A DNA stretch of 64,000 nucleotides. It comes from Alphaproteobacteria bacterium (GTDB taxonomy: Bacteria; Pseudomonadota; Alphaproteobacteria; Caulobacterales; Parvularculaceae). The notes under the pieces were generated by a model. It was not told the DNA's origin. It saw only the letters and a program-made list of their open reading frames with translations, and did no database searches. Each line of letters starts with the position of its first letter. Within the stretch, counting starts at the first letter, position 1. A program made the translations under genes and the position numbers. Positions 35,324-47,219 of the stretch are shown piece after piece. The stretch covers positions 1-64,000 of the forward strand of contig WGLT01000023.1 of NCBI GenBank assembly GCA_016125425.1, read 5' to 3'.

Positions 35324-36823
35324 TCAGCCAGTCTTCTTCTTCCTCAGGAAGGACGGGATTTCGAGTTCGGCGTCTGAGTCGTCGTCAAAAAGATCGCCCC
35401 GAGAGGCCGAGGGCGCCGCCTTCGGCCGCTGCGGCGCACGTTCGACCGGCTGAGCGCCCTTCGGGCCCAAAGCCTTGAGCATATCGAGCGCCGTCTCGAT
35501 AGAGTGCTTGCCGAGCTCCTGCGCGCCTCGGAAAGGATTGTGCGCCGGTTTGGCGGCCTGCTCGGCCGGCTTCAACGGCGCACGGGGCGCCGGCAACGGC
35601 GACGCGGCGCGACGCGGGGCGGCGACGCCCTCCCCGGACCCCTCGATCAGCATGCGCCTTATGCGCTCGTGAACATCGCCAACGGGATTGGCGGCCGGCG
35701 GCGGCATGATCGCCGAAGCCGGCGGAGCGCTCGCCGAGGCTTGCGCGACCGCGGCTGCGGCCGGCGCGGATGCTGTTTGCCCCGCGACGGACGTATCGCG
35801 CCAAGGCTTCGAGACCGTAACCGTCGTTTTCTGTTCGGTTTTGGGCTGCTCTTTCTCCAGCGTGTCGATACCCGTCGCGACGACGGAGACGCGCACGCGC
35901 CCCTGAAGATCCTGATTGAAAGTAGAGCCGACGATGATGTTGGCGTCCGGGTCGACTTCTGCGCGGATGCGGTTCGCCGCCTCATCAACCTCGAACAAAG
36001 TCATATCCATCGAACCAGTGATGTTGATGAGAACGCCGCGAGCGCCCTTCATCGAGACTTCGTCCAGCAGCGGATTCGAAATCGCCGCCTCGGCGGCCTG
36101 GATAGCGCGCTTGTCGCCTTCCGCTTCGCCCGTACCCATCATGGCCTTGCCCATCTCGCTCATCACGGTCCGGACGTCATTGAAGTCCAAGTTGATGAGC
36201 CCCGGCATGACCATGAGATCGGTAATGCCGCGAACGCCGGAATGCAGAACCTGGTCAGCCATCGCGAAGGCCTCATGGAAAGTCGTGCGCTCATTGGCGA
36301 TCGCGAAAAGATTTTGGTTTGGAATGATAAGGAGCGTGTCGACGTGCTCTTGGAGCGCTTCTATTCCGGCCATGGCGATGCGCATGCGCCGCGCGCCTTC
36401 AAAATGGAACGGCTTGGTGACCACGCCGACCGTCAGGATATCCCGCTCCTTCGCGGCGCGGGCGATGACTGGGGCCGCCCCCGTGCCAGTGCCGCCGCCC
36501 ATGCCCGCTGTGACGAAGAGCATATGCGCATTGCCGATTTGCTCGAGGATTTCGTCGAGCGACTCCTCGGCGGCCGCGCGCCCGACATCCGGCAACGAGC
36601 CGGCGCCGAGTCCCTGGGTGGTTTTGACGCCGAGCTGGATTCTCTGTTGCGCCTTCGAAAGGCCGAGCGCCTGCGCGTCCGTATTCGCAACGACGAATTC
36701 AACGCCCTCAAGCGAGCTCTCGATCATGTTGTTGACCGCGTTTCCCCCGGCGCCGCCGACGCCGATGACGCAAATTCGCGGTTTGAGCTCGGTAAGTTCC
36801 GGCACGCTGAGATTGAGTGGCAT
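35324..36823 (-). CDS. ftsZ: Cell division protein FtsZ
   Basis: [32 protein letters not shown]-terminal [10 protein letters not shown]. Confidence 0.97.
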   Translation of the reverse strand: MPLNLSVPELTELKPRICVIGVGGAGGNAVNNMIESSLEGVEFVVANTDAQALGLSKAQQRIQLGVKTTQGLGAGSLPDVGRAAAEESLDEILEQIGNAHMLFVTAGMGGGTGTGAAPVIARAAKERDILTVGVVTKPFHFEGARRMRIAMAGIEALQEHVDTLLIIPNQNLFAIANERTTFHEAFAMADQVLHSGVRGITDLMVMPGLINLDFNDVRTVMSEMGKAMMGTGEAEGDKRAIQAAEAAISNPLLDEVSMKGARGVLINITGSMDMTLFEVDEAANRIRAEVDPDANIIVGSTFNQDLQGRVRVSVVATGIDTLEKEQPKTEQKTTVTVSKPWRDTSVAGQTASAPAAAAVAQASASAPPASAIMPPPAANPVGDVHERIRRMLIEGSGEGVAAPRRAASPLPAPRAPLKPAEQAAKPAHNPFRGAQELGKHSIETALDMLKALGPKGAQPVERAPQRPKAAPSASRGDLFDDDSDAELEIPSFLRKKKTG

Positions 36824-36855
36824 CGATGACTCCGGTTCCCCTTTTGAAGACACGG

Positions 36856-36902
36856 TTAAAGATTCGTTCAGATCAGTTACCAATTAGTTAACGCGCCGTT
36901 AA
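36856..36902. promoter_or_regulatory. Phased CtrA half-site array upstream of ftsZ
   Basis: TTAA 36856, TTCA 36867, TTAC 36877, TTAA 36888, TTAA 36899; perfect TTAA-CGCGCCG-TTAA at 36888-36902; GATTC (GANTC) at 36861-36865. Confidence 0.65.
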
Positions 36903-37005
36903 CGACGGCGCGCCGGCCGCCAATTCACAGCCCGGCTCTCAAGAAAACACTCGTTGACCGGTTCGCAGATCATGTCGATGAAATTCCGCAAGAGCGGGAC
37001 GCAGT

Positions 37006-38286
37006 TCAAAAGTTTTCGCGCAGCCACTGGCCGACGCCGGCCAAAAGGCCGCCCTGCGTCGCGCGGACTGGGGGGCGGCAGGCGGCGGCGAGATCAGCGC
37101 GCTCGGCCTTCTGCTTGACGGCGAGCTGGATCAATCCGGCGCACACGGAAAATTGAGGAGCCGTCGCGGCGTCCGGCGCCCCGGCAAGACCGGCGGGCCT
37201 CCCAAGCCGAGTTTTCATCTTGAGAACGCGTTCGGCCATCTCTCGCGCCCCGACAAGAAGACTGCCGCCGCCGGTCAGAATCAGCCGACGCACGCCGTGG
37301 CGCGCCCGCGCATCGCTGGGCAGCCTTTCGGCGGCCAGTTCGAATATCTCTTCCAGTCGCGGCGCGATGACGGCTGAAAGCTCGGCGCGCGAGACTTTTA
37401 CGAACTCGTCTTCATCGCCAAGTTGGGGGACATTGACGAGCTTGTTCTCATCGCCCGCGCCTATCAGCGCAGCGCCGTAGAGGGTTTTGATTCGTTCCGC
37501 ATCCTTCAAGGGCGCGCCGAAGGCGTGCGCGATATCGCGGGTGACATGCTCGCCGCCGAGCGGAACGCCGCCGCAGGCGACAAGCGCGCCGCGTTCAAAA
37601 ACAGCAAAATCGGTCGATCTGGCTCCTATGTCCAGCAAGATCGCCCCAAGCTCTCGTTCGTCCTCAACGAGCACAGCTTCGGCGGCGGCCAGAGGCGCGG
37701 CGACGAGATCGTCAAGTTTTAGACCGCAGCGTTCGATCAGCGCCTCGAGATTGACGACATGTCGTTCGCGCGCGCTGACGCCTAATATCTCCGCTGTCAG
37801 GGTCGAGCCTGCAAGGCCGGTCGGATCCCCCATCGAATCCTCGCCATCAATCGCGTAGGAGATCGGCAAGGCGTGAACGGGCGCCGCCCCGTCAACCGCC
37901 GCAGCCGCGGCGCCTTGGCGCATACAATCGGTGATGTCTTCTTGCGTCACTCGCCCGCCTTCGATGTCGAGATCGACGCCGATCCGTCGGCATGCTAGCC
38001 GCCGACCGGACATCGCTGCGGTCACGCCCCTTATGCGCTCGCCCGCCATGCGCTCGGCGGCGTCGACAGCGCCCCGCAACGCCGTCTCCGCAGATTGCGC
38101 GTTGGCTTGCGCGCGCTCGCCCACCGCTTCGCCAAAACGGCCGACGCCAATAATTTCCGGAACGCGCGTTCGGCCGCGCGACGGCGCAAGCCGCGCTATC
38201 AGACAGACAGCCTTCGACGCGCCGATATCGATAGCGGCGATAAGTTCGCTATCCTTGCTGAATTTGGCCGGCCTGATGACTGCCAT
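37006..38286 (-). CDS. ftsA: Cell division protein FtsA
   Basis: LIAAIDIGASKAVCLIARLAP, GAILLDIGARSTDFAVF, RRLILTGGGSLLVG. Confidence 0.95.
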   Translation of the reverse strand: MAVIRPAKFSKDSELIAAIDIGASKAVCLIARLAPSRGRTRVPEIIGVGRFGEAVGERAQANAQSAETALRGAVDAAERMAGERIRGVTAAMSGRRLACRRIGVDLDIEGGRVTQEDITDCMRQGAAAAAVDGAAPVHALPISYAIDGEDSMGDPTGLAGSTLTAEILGVSARERHVVNLEALIERCGLKLDDLVAAPLAAAEAVLVEDERELGAILLDIGARSTDFAVFERGALVACGGVPLGGEHVTRDIAHAFGAPLKDAERIKTLYGAALIGAGDENKLVNVPQLGDEDEFVKVSRAELSAVIAPRLEEIFELAAERLPSDARARHGVRRLILTGGGSLLVGAREMAERVLKMKTRLGRPAGLAGAPDAATAPQFSVCAGLIQLAVKQKAERADLAAACRPPVRATQGGLLAGVGQWLRENF

Positions 38287-38332
38287 GTTCTTCCTCGCCG
38301 CGCGAAAACGCGCCAATCATCCGTGCGCAGCT

Positions 38333-39214
38333 TTATTGCCGGGCGCCATCCGAGACCTGTTCGCCGCGCCGGCGAAGCACGAGGCGCTCCGGGTCGCGAA
38401 GGTCAATATATTCGAGGTTCTGGTCAAGAATATGCTGCGCTTTTTCGAGCGTCGACAAGGTGTTTAGCGCTTTATCAAAGCCTATCTCCGGAAGTTTGAC
38501 GTCGAGCCCATTCCGAAGGCGCAAATTCCACCGCCTTTCGGCGACCCGGATCAGGGCCGCGGTTTGCTGCCTGATCAGCGGGTGCGCGCCAAGCGATTTC
38601 AGCAAAGAGCTAGCCGCTTCAGGGGCGCCGGCGCCGACGATCAGCGGCAGGGACGCATATTCATAAGCGCCGACATCACGGATCACCGCCCCGCCGTCAT
38701 CGATAAGCTTGAGCCGCCCGGACATTTGCCAGACTGCGGCGGGCTCCCTTTCCCGGATGGAAATGTTGACCGTATCCGGAAGGAGACGCGTCACGGACGC
38801 CGACTTCACCCAGCCAAGCCTCTCTATCCGCGCGCGCGCAGCTTCAAGGTCAAGCGCAAGCGTCGACATTCCGAGCAGCGGGCCAAGCGCGTTCGAAACC
38901 TCATCCGGCGCAGCTTTTTCGCGCCCGACCAGCGTAACCTTGCGGATCTCAAAACCGGCCGAAATCGCGGCGGCGTTCGCGAGCCTGCCGGCGCGTTCGG
39001 CGAGAACGCCAAAATAACCGCCAGCCCAAAGGATGGCGACGAACCCGACAAGTATGACGACGACGCCTGCGACGCTCGCGAGCGTATATCGGCTGACGAT
39101 GGCGCCGACACGCTCGAAAAAGGACGGTTCGAAACTGGCGCGAGCGTTTCGCTTCGTCCGCGCCTTCTTCTTGGTCTTTTTCACCTTTGGCACGATGCGT
39201 CCTCCGCCATCCAT
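38333..39214 (-). CDS. ftsQ: Cell division protein FtsQ
   Basis: POTRA-like [23 protein letters not shown] and position between ddl and ftsA. Confidence 0.9.
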   Translation of the reverse strand: MDGGGRIVPKVKKTKKKARTKRNARASFEPSFFERVGAIVSRYTLASVAGVVVILVGFVAILWAGGYFGVLAERAGRLANAAAISAGFEIRKVTLVGREKAAPDEVSNALGPLLGMSTLALDLEAARARIERLGWVKSASVTRLLPDTVNISIREREPAAVWQMSGRLKLIDDGGAVIRDVGAYEYASLPLIVGAGAPEAASSLLKSLGAHPLIRQQTAALIRVAERRWNLRLRNGLDVKLPEIGFDKALNTLSTLEKAQHILDQNLEYIDLRDPERLVLRRRGEQVSDGARQ

Positions 39215-40101
39215 GCACAGAGCTCAGCGAAGCCGATGCCGCAATAAGCGGCCTGTTCAGGCACGAGCGATGTTCCTGTCATCCCGGGCTGCGTATTGAT
39301 CTCAAGGAAGAAAAGCTGCTCGCCCTTCGCGTTTTCGTCGTAGCGAAAGTCAGACCGCGAGACCCCGCGGCAGCCGAGCGCCTGATGCGCGGTCAACGCC
39401 AACGACAGACAACGTTCTGTCACTTCGGGCGGAATATCGGCCGGAAGAACATGCTTCGAGCCGCCTGCCGCGTATTTCGCTTCATAATCGTAAAAGGCGA
39501 GCGAAGTCATTATCTCGGTGACGCACAGCGGACGATCGCCCATGACGGCCACTGTCAGCTCGCGTCCCGGCACGAATTTCTCAACCAGCACCTCTTCGCC
39601 GAGCGACCATTTTTCACTCATCAATTCCTCAGGCGGGCGATTGTCGCAATTGCGGACGATGAAAACGCCGACGGAAGAGCCTTGCGCGTTCGGCTTGATC
39701 ACATAAGGCGGCTCCATAACATGCCCGCCAGCCGCTGCGGCCCGCGCGATAATCCGACCTTCGGGCGAAGGAACTCCGGCCGCGCGGAGAAGGAGTTTCG
39801 TCCTCTGCTTATCCATGGCGAGCGCTGAAGCCAAAACGCCGGAATGCGTATAAGGCAATCCCATGATCTCAAGGAGGCCCTGGACGCATCCGTCTTCGCC
39901 CCATTGGCCATGCAGCGCATTGAACACCGCATCCGGCGCAATTTTTTTCAATTGGTCGGCGATATCGCGGCCCGCATCGATCTCGACGGCGTCGTAGCCC
40001 GCCTCGCGCAGCGCCTTCGCGCAAGCAGAGCCGGAATTGAGCGAGACTTCGCGCTCCGGCGACCATCCGCCTTTCAGAACTGCGATGCGCTTGTATTTCA
40101 C
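39181..40101 (-). CDS. ddl: D-alanine--D-alanine ligase
   Basis: [58 protein letters not shown]. Confidence 0.95.
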   Translation of the reverse strand: MKYKRIAVLKGGWSPEREVSLNSGSACAKALREAGYDAVEIDAGRDIADQLKKIAPDAVFNALHGQWGEDGCVQGLLEIMGLPYTHSGVLASALAMDKQRTKLLLRAAGVPSPEGRIIARAAAAGGHVMEPPYVIKPNAQGSSVGVFIVRNCDNRPPEELMSEKWSLGEEVLVEKFVPGRELTVAVMGDRPLCVTEIMTSLAFYDYEAKYAAGGSKHVLPADIPPEVTERCLSLALTAHQALGCRGVSRSDFRYDENAKGEQLFFLEINTQPGMTGTSLVPEQAAYCGIGFAELCAWMAEDASCQR

Positions 40102-41015
40102 GCTGGTTCTCCGATTCTTCTAATCTCCCAGCGCAAATTCACGCCCGTTTGCTTAAGAACATCTTCACGAAGGCTCTCGACCAGCGTTTCGATGTCGCTC
40201 GCTGTCGCCTTGCCCCGATTGATTATGAAATTGCAATGCTGCTCGGACACCTGCGCGTCCCCGACGACGCGGCCGCGCCCCCCGATCCGGTCGATCAGTT
40301 GCCAGGACTTCAGCCCGCCTGACTCTTTCGGATCTGGATTGGCGAAGGTCGAGCCCCCCGTCTTCTCGCGGATCGGCTGCGTCGCCTCGCGCCGTTTCAT
40401 AATCTCAGCCATGCGTCCTTCGATCGCCGCCGGATCGTCCCTGCGGCCTTCATAGAGCGCTTCGGTGAAAATCAGTCCCTCGCCGGCGCCGTTATGGCGG
40501 TAGGAGAATTTCATGTCCGCGTTTTTGAGGACCAGGCGATTTCCTTCGCGATCATAGGCGATCGCCTCGACGAGGACGTCTTTCGTCTCCTGCTCATAGG
40601 CGCCGGCGTTCATCGCAAGAGCGCCGCCGATCGTCCCCGGAACGCCGCGATAAAATTCGAGGCCGGCGACGCCAGCTTTTGCGGCGGCTTTTGCGACCTG
40701 CGCATCAAGACACGCCGCGCCGGCGCGCACGCGCGTTCCTTCAATCGTCACCTTCGCGAACGGCGCGCCGAGCCTGATGACGACGCCCCTGACCCCGCCA
40801 TCGCGCACGAGAAGGTTCGAGCCGACGCCAACCGGATAGACCGCAATCCTCGGATCGATCCTTTTCAAAAACTCGGCGAGATCGTCTTCGTCCGCCGGCG
40901 TGAATAGGACATCCGCCGGCCCGCCGACGCGAAACCAGGTGATCGCCGCCATGTCGGCGCGCTGGACATAACGGCCGCGTATAGCGGGAAGATCCGCAGA
41001 GGTAACGCGCGTCAC
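40098..41015 (-). CDS. murB: UDP-N-acetylmuramate dehydrogenase
   Basis: [47 protein letters not shown]. Confidence 0.95.
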   Translation of the reverse strand: MTRVTSADLPAIRGRYVQRADMAAITWFRVGGPADVLFTPADEDDLAEFLKRIDPRIAVYPVGVGSNLLVRDGGVRGVVIRLGAPFAKVTIEGTRVRAGAACLDAQVAKAAAKAGVAGLEFYRGVPGTIGGALAMNAGAYEQETKDVLVEAIAYDREGNRLVLKNADMKFSYRHNGAGEGLIFTEALYEGRRDDPAAIEGRMAEIMKRREATQPIREKTGGSTFANPDPKESGGLKSWQLIDRIGGRGRVVGDAQVSEQHCNFIINRGKATASDIETLVESLREDVLKQTGVNLRWEIRRIGEPA

Positions 41016-42439
41016 GGCTTCAGCTTCTCCAGAGCGGCTGCGAGATTGTTCGCGTATTTTGTGATGTCGCCAGCGCCGAGGCAGACGACATAATCGCCAG
41101 GCTCGGCAAGTTCGGCGACGAGACGCGGCAGATCGTCGAAACTTGCGAGCGCGCGCACGTCGCGATGGCCGTGCGCAGCCGCGCCCGCGACAAGCGCATC
41201 GCGCGTCACGCCCTCAATCGGGGTTTCGCCCGCAGTGTAAATGTCAGCAATAAAGGCGACATCCGCGTCGTTAAGACAGGCGCAAAATTCATCGAAAAGG
41301 TCGCGCACGCGCGTGAAGCGATGCGGCTGCATGACGGCGATGATTTTACCGTTCGTCACCCCGCGCGCGGCGCGCAAGACGGCGGCTATTTCGACCGGGT
41401 GATGGCCATAGTCGTCGATGATCGTAACGCCCTTCCATTCCCCCGCCCTGGTGAAACGGCGTTTAACGCCGGTGAATTTCGCAAACGCCTTCCTGATGGC
41501 CTCGTCGCTCGCTCCGATGCGCCGCGCCACTGTCGCCGCCGCGAGCGCATTGAGAACGTTGTGAACGCCAGGCATCGGCAGCGTCACGCCCTCGAGGCGC
41601 GCCATCTCTTTCCCACGCTCGCGGAAGATGATGTCAAAATGCGCCGCGCCGGATTCAAAGCTCACATTCTCGGCGCGTATATCGGCTTGCGGGTTAAGCC
41701 CGTAGGTGATCAGCCGGCGGTCGGTTACGCGGCCGACAAGCGCCTGCACTTCCGGATGGTCAAGACATACAACGCCAAAGCCATAGAAGGGCGCATTTTC
41801 GATGAATTCGTCGAACGCTTCCCGCAGGGCTTCGAATCCGCCCCAATGCTCCAGATGTTCGGGATCGATATTGGTGACGACGGCGACCGTCGTCGGCAGG
41901 CGCAGAAACGCCCCATCGGACTCATCCGCCTCGACGACCATCCAGTCGCCCTCGCCGATCCGCGCGTTCGTGCCATAGGCGTTGATGACGCCCCCGTTGA
42001 TCACGGTCGGATCAAGACCTGCCTCGTCGAGAAGCGCCGCGATCATTGTCGTCGTTGTCGTCTTCCCATGAGTGCCGGCGACCGAAATCGTCCATTTGAG
42101 CCGCATCAACTCGGCGAGCATGTCGGCGCGGCGAACCACCGGGATATGTTTGGCGCGCGCGGCGAGAATTTCCGGATTGTCACGCTTGACCGCGGTTGAG
42201 ACGACGACGGCGTCGGCGCCTTCGATATTCGACGCCTTGTGACCGATAACGATTTCAACGCCCTTTTCGCGCAAGCGCTGCACATTGGCGCCGTCGGCGA
42301 CATCCGAGCCGCGCACCTCATATCCCAAATTGTGCATGACCTCGGCGATGCCGGACATGCCGATGCCGCCGATGCCGACAAAATGGATGACGCCGACATC
42401 GAAAGGCAGGCGAATCTTGATCTTACGCGACTCTTTCAT
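41012..42439 (-). CDS. murC: UDP-N-acetylmuramate--L-alanine ligase
   Basis: [38 protein letters not shown]. Confidence 0.96.
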   Translation of the reverse strand: MKESRKIKIRLPFDVGVIHFVGIGGIGMSGIAEVMHNLGYEVRGSDVADGANVQRLREKGVEIVIGHKASNIEGADAVVVSTAVKRDNPEILAARAKHIPVVRRADMLAELMRLKWTISVAGTHGKTTTTTMIAALLDEAGLDPTVINGGVINAYGTNARIGEGDWMVVEADESDGAFLRLPTTVAVVTNIDPEHLEHWGGFEALREAFDEFIENAPFYGFGVVCLDHPEVQALVGRVTDRRLITYGLNPQADIRAENVSFESGAAHFDIIFRERGKEMARLEGVTLPMPGVHNVLNALAAATVARRIGASDEAIRKAFAKFTGVKRRFTRAGEWKGVTIIDDYGHHPVEIAAVLRAARGVTNGKIIAVMQPHRFTRVRDLFDEFCACLNDADVAFIADIYTAGETPIEGVTRDALVAGAAAHGHRDVRALASFDDLPRLVAELAEPGDYVVCLGAGDITKYANNLAAALEKLKP

Positions 42440-43539
42440 GCGGCTTTCCTTTGTCCTCGCGCGACCTCTTCGACAAGATCCGCAAGGTTTTTGGCGGCGC
42501 CCTTTTTGACGCGGCCGGAGGCTGCGTCGGCCATTTGGGCGAGGCGGGCCGGGTCGGAGAAGAGCGCGCCAAGCGCCGCCGCCAAAGCAGACGCCGTAAA
42601 CGCCTTTTCCGGCAAAAGGATGGCGGCCCCGATGTCGGCGAGCACCTTCGCGTTGCCGGTTTGGTGGTCATCCATCGCTATCGCCAAAGGCGCAAGAATG
42701 GACGGCCGCCCTATGGTCGCGATTTCGGTGACCGTAGACGCGCCGGCCCGGGCGATCACCAGGTGCGCCTTTGCGATCCGCGCCGGCAAATCCGGAAAGA
42801 ACGGCGCAAGCTCGGCCTCAATTCCCGCTTTCTGATACCGGTCAGCGACAGCGTCCTGCTCGGAATCGCGCGCCTGCTGCGTTACCTTGAGTCGTCTTCG
42901 GACGTTTTCCGGCAAGGCGGCGATTGCTTCAGGAACGACAGTCGAAAAAAGCGCCGCGCCCTGGCTCCCCCCGAATACGAGGAGATTGATCGCGCCGTCC
43001 GGCGCCGGCGCCGCATAGTCCGAACCCGCCAGGGCGATCGCGGCGTCCCGCAAGGGATTTCCGACTTCCTTCAGATGCGCGCGCGCCGGGGCGCGCTCAA
43101 GCTCCGGAAACGCATGCGCCGTAAATGTCGCGCCGGCGGCGAGCATTCGGTTCGCGCGTCCGAGAATCCCATTTTGCTCATGCACAATGTAGGGGATTTT
43201 CAACAACGCCGCGGCTTTCATTGCAGGAAAGGACGGATAGCCGCCGAATCCGACGGCGGCGGCGATGTCGCGCCTCTTGAATTCCCGCAACGCCGTCAAA
43301 AGTCCGCCGAGGAGCGAGAATACGGCCAGCGCTTTCGCCGCCGCCCCCCCGGCGTTCGGATTCGTCGCCGAAATTTCGAAACGCTCGTCGGCGGGAAACT
43401 GGCCGGCGAAGCGTGCGCCGCGCGCGTCCGTGACAAGAAGGATGCGCCACCCGCGACGCTTCAGTTCCTGAGCTAACGCTTCAGCCGGAAACATATGCCC
43501 GCCCGTCCCGCCGGCCGCGAGGACGATCGTTCCCTTCAC
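42436..43539 (-). CDS. murG: Lipid II synthase MurG
   Basis: [47 protein letters not shown]. Confidence 0.96.
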   Translation of the reverse strand: MKGTIVLAAGGTGGHMFPAEALAQELKRRGWRILLVTDARGARFAGQFPADERFEISATNPNAGGAAAKALAVFSLLGGLLTALREFKRRDIAAAVGFGGYPSFPAMKAAALLKIPYIVHEQNGILGRANRMLAAGATFTAHAFPELERAPARAHLKEVGNPLRDAAIALAGSDYAAPAPDGAINLLVFGGSQGAALFSTVVPEAIAALPENVRRRLKVTQQARDSEQDAVADRYQKAGIEAELAPFFPDLPARIAKAHLVIARAGASTVTEIATIGRPSILAPLAIAMDDHQTGNAKVLADIGAAILLPEKAFTASALAAALGALFSDPARLAQMADAASGRVKKGAAKNLADLVEEVARGQRKAA

Positions 43540-44675
43540 GGCATGATCTCCTTACGACGGCGCGCGCGAGTTTCCGTGCGGGAAAGCGCGAGGATGAGGC
43601 CAAATGTCAGTCCGGTCGCGAGCAGCGAGGACCCGCCATAGGAGATGAAAGGCAAGGTCATTCCCTTCGCAGGCAACACGCGCAGATTGACGCCGATATT
43701 GATGAAGCTTTGCAAGCCGATGAGAGCGGCGAGCCCCGAGACGGCTGATTGCGCGAACAAACTTCTCAGCCCGGACGCCCGGGCGAAAAAGCGCGAAACA
43801 AGCGCGGCGAATAACGTCACTACGACGACGGCAAGAATGAACCCGCCTTCTTCGCCCGCGACTGCAAAAATGAAATCGGTATGCGCGTCCGGAAGCTGCA
43901 TCTTCACCGTCGCGCCCTCGGCTCCCCGGCCGAACAATCCGCCGTGGCTGATCGCCTCAAGCGCCTTGTTGACTTGGTACGCCCCGGGACCGTCCGGATT
44001 GAAAAAACCGTCGATGCGCTTTGCGATATGCGGCGCGAAGAGATAGCCGCCTGCAATCGCTCCGCTGGCGGCCAGGCCGAGAGCCGCAATCGATGTCCAG
44101 TTCCAGCCAATGACGAAGAACACCACCGCACCGGCCGCAGTCACAAGCATTGTCTGCCCGTAATCCGGCTGATTGATCAGCAGGGCGACAAACGCGACAT
44201 ACATGCCGCCCGCAATCGCCCTGCCCGGAAAGCGTCGATCGCGCGCCGCCTCCGCGAGCATCCAAGCAATCGCAACGACAAAACCCGGTTTTGCGAATTC
44301 AGATGGTTGAAGACTGAACGGACCAAACGCCAGCCAGCGTTTTGCTCCGTTGATGTCGGGCCCGACAAATAGCGCGAGCGTCATCAGAAAAAGGGAGACG
44401 CCAAAAACGACGACCGCAAGGCGACGCGCCTGAAGCGGCGTCATAAGCGAGACGCCGACCATCACGCCCAGCGCGGGAGCGAGAAAAACAAACTGCCGAA
44501 GCGGGAAATAAAAACTATCGGAGATATGAAGACGAGCCGCTGCGGCCGGTCCCGCCGCCAAGAGCAACACAGCGCCGATCATCACGATCAGGGCGATGAG
44601 TGCAAGACTCACGCGGTCCACCGTCCACCACCAGCGCGCGAAGGGAGAAGTATCGAGACGCGAGAGCGCTTTCAT
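43536..44675 (-). CDS. ftsW: Peptidoglycan polymerase FtsW
   Basis: SEDS motifs GAKRWLAFGPFSLQPSEFAKPGFV and PFISYGGSSLLATGLTFGLIL. Confidence 0.95.
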   Translation of the reverse strand: MKALSRLDTSPFARWWWTVDRVSLALIALIVMIGAVLLLAAGPAAAARLHISDSFYFPLRQFVFLAPALGVMVGVSLMTPLQARRLAVVVFGVSLFLMTLALFVGPDINGAKRWLAFGPFSLQPSEFAKPGFVVAIAWMLAEAARDRRFPGRAIAGGMYVAFVALLINQPDYGQTMLVTAAGAVVFFVIGWNWTSIAALGLAASGAIAGGYLFAPHIAKRIDGFFNPDGPGAYQVNKALEAISHGGLFGRGAEGATVKMQLPDAHTDFIFAVAGEEGGFILAVVVVTLFAALVSRFFARASGLRSLFAQSAVSGLAALIGLQSFINIGVNLRVLPAKGMTLPFISYGGSSLLATGLTFGLILALSRTETRARRRKEIMP

Positions 44676-46084
44676 GCCGCCTCGCCAGCCGAACGTGTCG
44701 CCGCCTGCGCCAATCGGCGGAACTCATTTCCGCGCTCCTCGAAATTCTTGAACTGATCATAAGACGCGCAAGCCGGCGACAGCAGCACAACAGATGAGAG
44801 CGCCTTGTTCTGCATCGCATCGCGCGCCGCCTGCGCAACGGCGCGCTCCAAATCGCCACACTGCACGACGACAGTCGCGCCTTCGAGCTGCGCCTCGAAT
44901 GCCTCAGCCGCTTCGCCGATCAGATAGGCGCGCCGGACGCGACTCATGAGCGGGCGAAGGGAGAGAACGCCGCCTTCTTTCGGACGTCCGCCCGCAATCC
45001 AGAAAATCTCATCGTAGGAATTGAGCGCGCGCGCTGCGGCGTCCGCGTTCGTCGCTTTGGAATCGTTGACGAAAAGTACGGCGCCTGCTCGCGCGACGAC
45101 CTCCATCCGATGCGGCAGACTTTCGAAACGCTCCATCGCCTTGACAGCCAGCGCCGGCGAAACCCCCGCCGCCATCGCCGCGGCGAGCGCGGCGGAGGCG
45201 TTTTGCCAATTATGCCGCCCCCGCAATCCCGAAATGGCGCGGATGTCGCCTGCTTCACCCGTCTTGCCGTCGAGATTGTAAAAGAGCTTGCCGGCGAGCG
45301 AAAAAACGCCCCGGCCGAGCGAGCCTTCTGATGAAATCGGCACCACCTTGCGCGCGCCTTCGGCCGAAAGCGCCGCGCAGACGCCCTGCGATTCAGCATC
45401 GTCGACGCCGACGATCGCCCAATCATCCGCGGTCTGATTCAAGAAGATGCGCCGCTTGGCGGCGACATAGCCCGCCATGTCGCCATGTCTGTCAAGGTGG
45501 TCGGGAGAGACATTGAGCAACACAGCGATATTGGCCCGCAGCGATGTCGCAAGATCGAGCTGGAATGAAGATAGCTCGAGCACGTAGACCATTTCCGGGT
45601 CCGGCTCCGGCAGCGCCAGCGCCGGCTCGCCGATATTTCCGCCCACGACCGTGTGAAATCCAGCGTCCTTCAATATGTGACCAATGAGCGCCGTCGTCGT
45701 GGATTTTCCGTTCGATCCCGTGATGGCGATGATGCGCGGGCGCGCGTTTTCCGCAAACGCATTCACCGCGCGCGCAAATAATTCGATGTCGCCGATTACT
45801 TCGACATTCTCGGCATGCGCTTTGCGGACAATTGCATGCGGTTTCGGATGAGTCAGCGGCACGCCGGGAGATAGCACGACTGCCGCGAGTTCGCCCCAGG
45901 GCCATTCCTTCGGATGTTCTGCGCGGTATTCGGTGTTCGCGGTCTTCTCTCTGGCCGTGGGGCTCTCGTCCCAGGTGAATACGTCGGCCCCCGACGCCAC
46001 AAGAGCCTCTGCTGCCGCAACGCCGGTCGCGCCAAGGCCGAACACCGCGAATTTCTTCTTTTGCACTTTAGGGATGATAATCAT
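44672..46084 (-). CDS. murD: UDP-N-acetylmuramoyl-L-alanine--D-glutamate ligase
   Basis: FAVFGLGATGVAAAEALVASG, ITGSNGKSTTTALIGHIL. Confidence 0.95.
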   Translation of the reverse strand: MIIIPKVQKKKFAVFGLGATGVAAAEALVASGADVFTWDESPTAREKTANTEYRAEHPKEWPWGELAAVVLSPGVPLTHPKPHAIVRKAHAENVEVIGDIELFARAVNAFAENARPRIIAITGSNGKSTTTALIGHILKDAGFHTVVGGNIGEPALALPEPDPEMVYVLELSSFQLDLATSLRANIAVLLNVSPDHLDRHGDMAGYVAAKRRIFLNQTADDWAIVGVDDAESQGVCAALSAEGARKVVPISSEGSLGRGVFSLAGKLFYNLDGKTGEAGDIRAISGLRGRHNWQNASAALAAAMAAGVSPALAVKAMERFESLPHRMEVVARAGAVLFVNDSKATNADAAARALNSYDEIFWIAGGRPKEGGVLSLRPLMSRVRRAYLIGEAAEAFEAQLEGATVVVQCGDLERAVAQAARDAMQNKALSSVVLLSPACASYDQFKNFEERGNEFRRLAQAATRSAGEAA

Positions 46085-46091
46085 CGCTGGC

Positions 46092-47198
46092 TTACCGCAA
46101 TTTCAGCGTCGAAAGGCCGGCAAGCGCAAGAATGACCGCGATGATCCAAAAACGGATCACGATCGTCGATTCTTTCCAGCCGAGTTGTTCGAAATGATGG
46201 TGGATCGGCGCCATCCGGAACACTCGCTTGCCGGTGAGTTTGAAAGACGCGATCTGGATCATGACCGAAAGTCCTTCGAGAACGAAGAGTCCGCCGACGA
46301 TCGCCAGAACAATTTCATGCTTGACCGCAACTGCCATAGAGCCGATCGCCCCGCCGAGCGCCAGCGAACCGGTATCTCCCATGAAGATTGCGGCGGGCGG
46401 CGCGTTGAACCAGAGAAATCCGAGCCCCGCCCCTATGATAGCCGCCGCGATCACAGACAGCTCGCCCGCTCCGGGAACGAAGGGAATCGCCAGATAGTTC
46501 GCATAAATTGCGTTGCCGACGAGATAGGCGATAATCGCGTAGGCGGCCGCCGCGATCATAACCGGAACCGTCGCGAGCCCGTCGAGCCCGTCTGTCAGAT
46601 TGACCGTGTTTGATGCGCCCACGATGACGAAGGATGCGAACGGCACGAACAGAACGCCCAGCGGAATGTAAAAATTCTTGAAGAACGGAACCGCGACTCC
46701 CGTTGCAATCCCTGGAGGAACTTCCGGGGATGAAGCGAGCGTATCCATGCAGAAATAGCCGGCGAGCAACGCCACGGCGAACTGCACGCCAAGCTTGAGG
46801 CTCCCGACGACGCCGCTCGCCGATTGCTTCGTGACCTTCATATAGTCGTCTACGAATCCGAGGCCGCCATAAGCCAGCGTCACGCCGAGAACGATCCAGA
46901 CATACGGGTTGTCGAGCCGAGCCCAAAGCAAAGTCGCCACGATGAGCGAAATGAGAATCAGCACGCCCCCCATGGTCGGGGTTCCCGCCTTTTCAATAAT
47001 GTGACTCTGCGGACCATCGTGACGGATCGGTTGACCACGCCCTTGCTTTCTTCGCATCCAGCGAATGAGTCTGGGGCCGAAATAAAAGGAGATCAGAAGC
47101 GCGGTCATGACCGCGCCGCCCGCTCTGAATGTTTGATAGCGGAAAACGTTGAAGAGCTGGAACTGCTCTGCATACGGCGTAAGAAGAAGATAGAGCAT
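46092..47198 (-). CDS. mraY: Phospho-N-acetylmuramoyl-pentapeptide-transferase
   Basis: [40 protein letters not shown]. Confidence 0.96.
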   Translation of the reverse strand: MLYLLLTPYAEQFQLFNVFRYQTFRAGGAVMTALLISFYFGPRLIRWMRRKQGRGQPIRHDGPQSHIIEKAGTPTMGGVLILISLIVATLLWARLDNPYVWIVLGVTLAYGGLGFVDDYMKVTKQSASGVVGSLKLGVQFAVALLAGYFCMDTLASSPEVPPGIATGVAVPFFKNFYIPLGVLFVPFASFVIVGASNTVNLTDGLDGLATVPVMIAAAAYAIIAYLVGNAIYANYLAIPFVPGAGELSVIAAAIIGAGLGFLWFNAPPAAIFMGDTGSLALGGAIGSMAVAVKHEIVLAIVGGLFVLEGLSVMIQIASFKLTGKRVFRMAPIHHHFEQLGWKESTIVIRFWIIAVILALAGLSTLKLR

Positions 47199-47219
47199 CT
47201 CGCCCGTGAATTCTGTTGT

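Noticed and set aside
35504-36829. 441-aa plus-strand ORF
   Set aside because: Antisense shadow of ftsZ.
41165-43476. Long plus-strand ORFs of 344 and 341 aa
   Set aside because: Antisense shadows of murC and murG.
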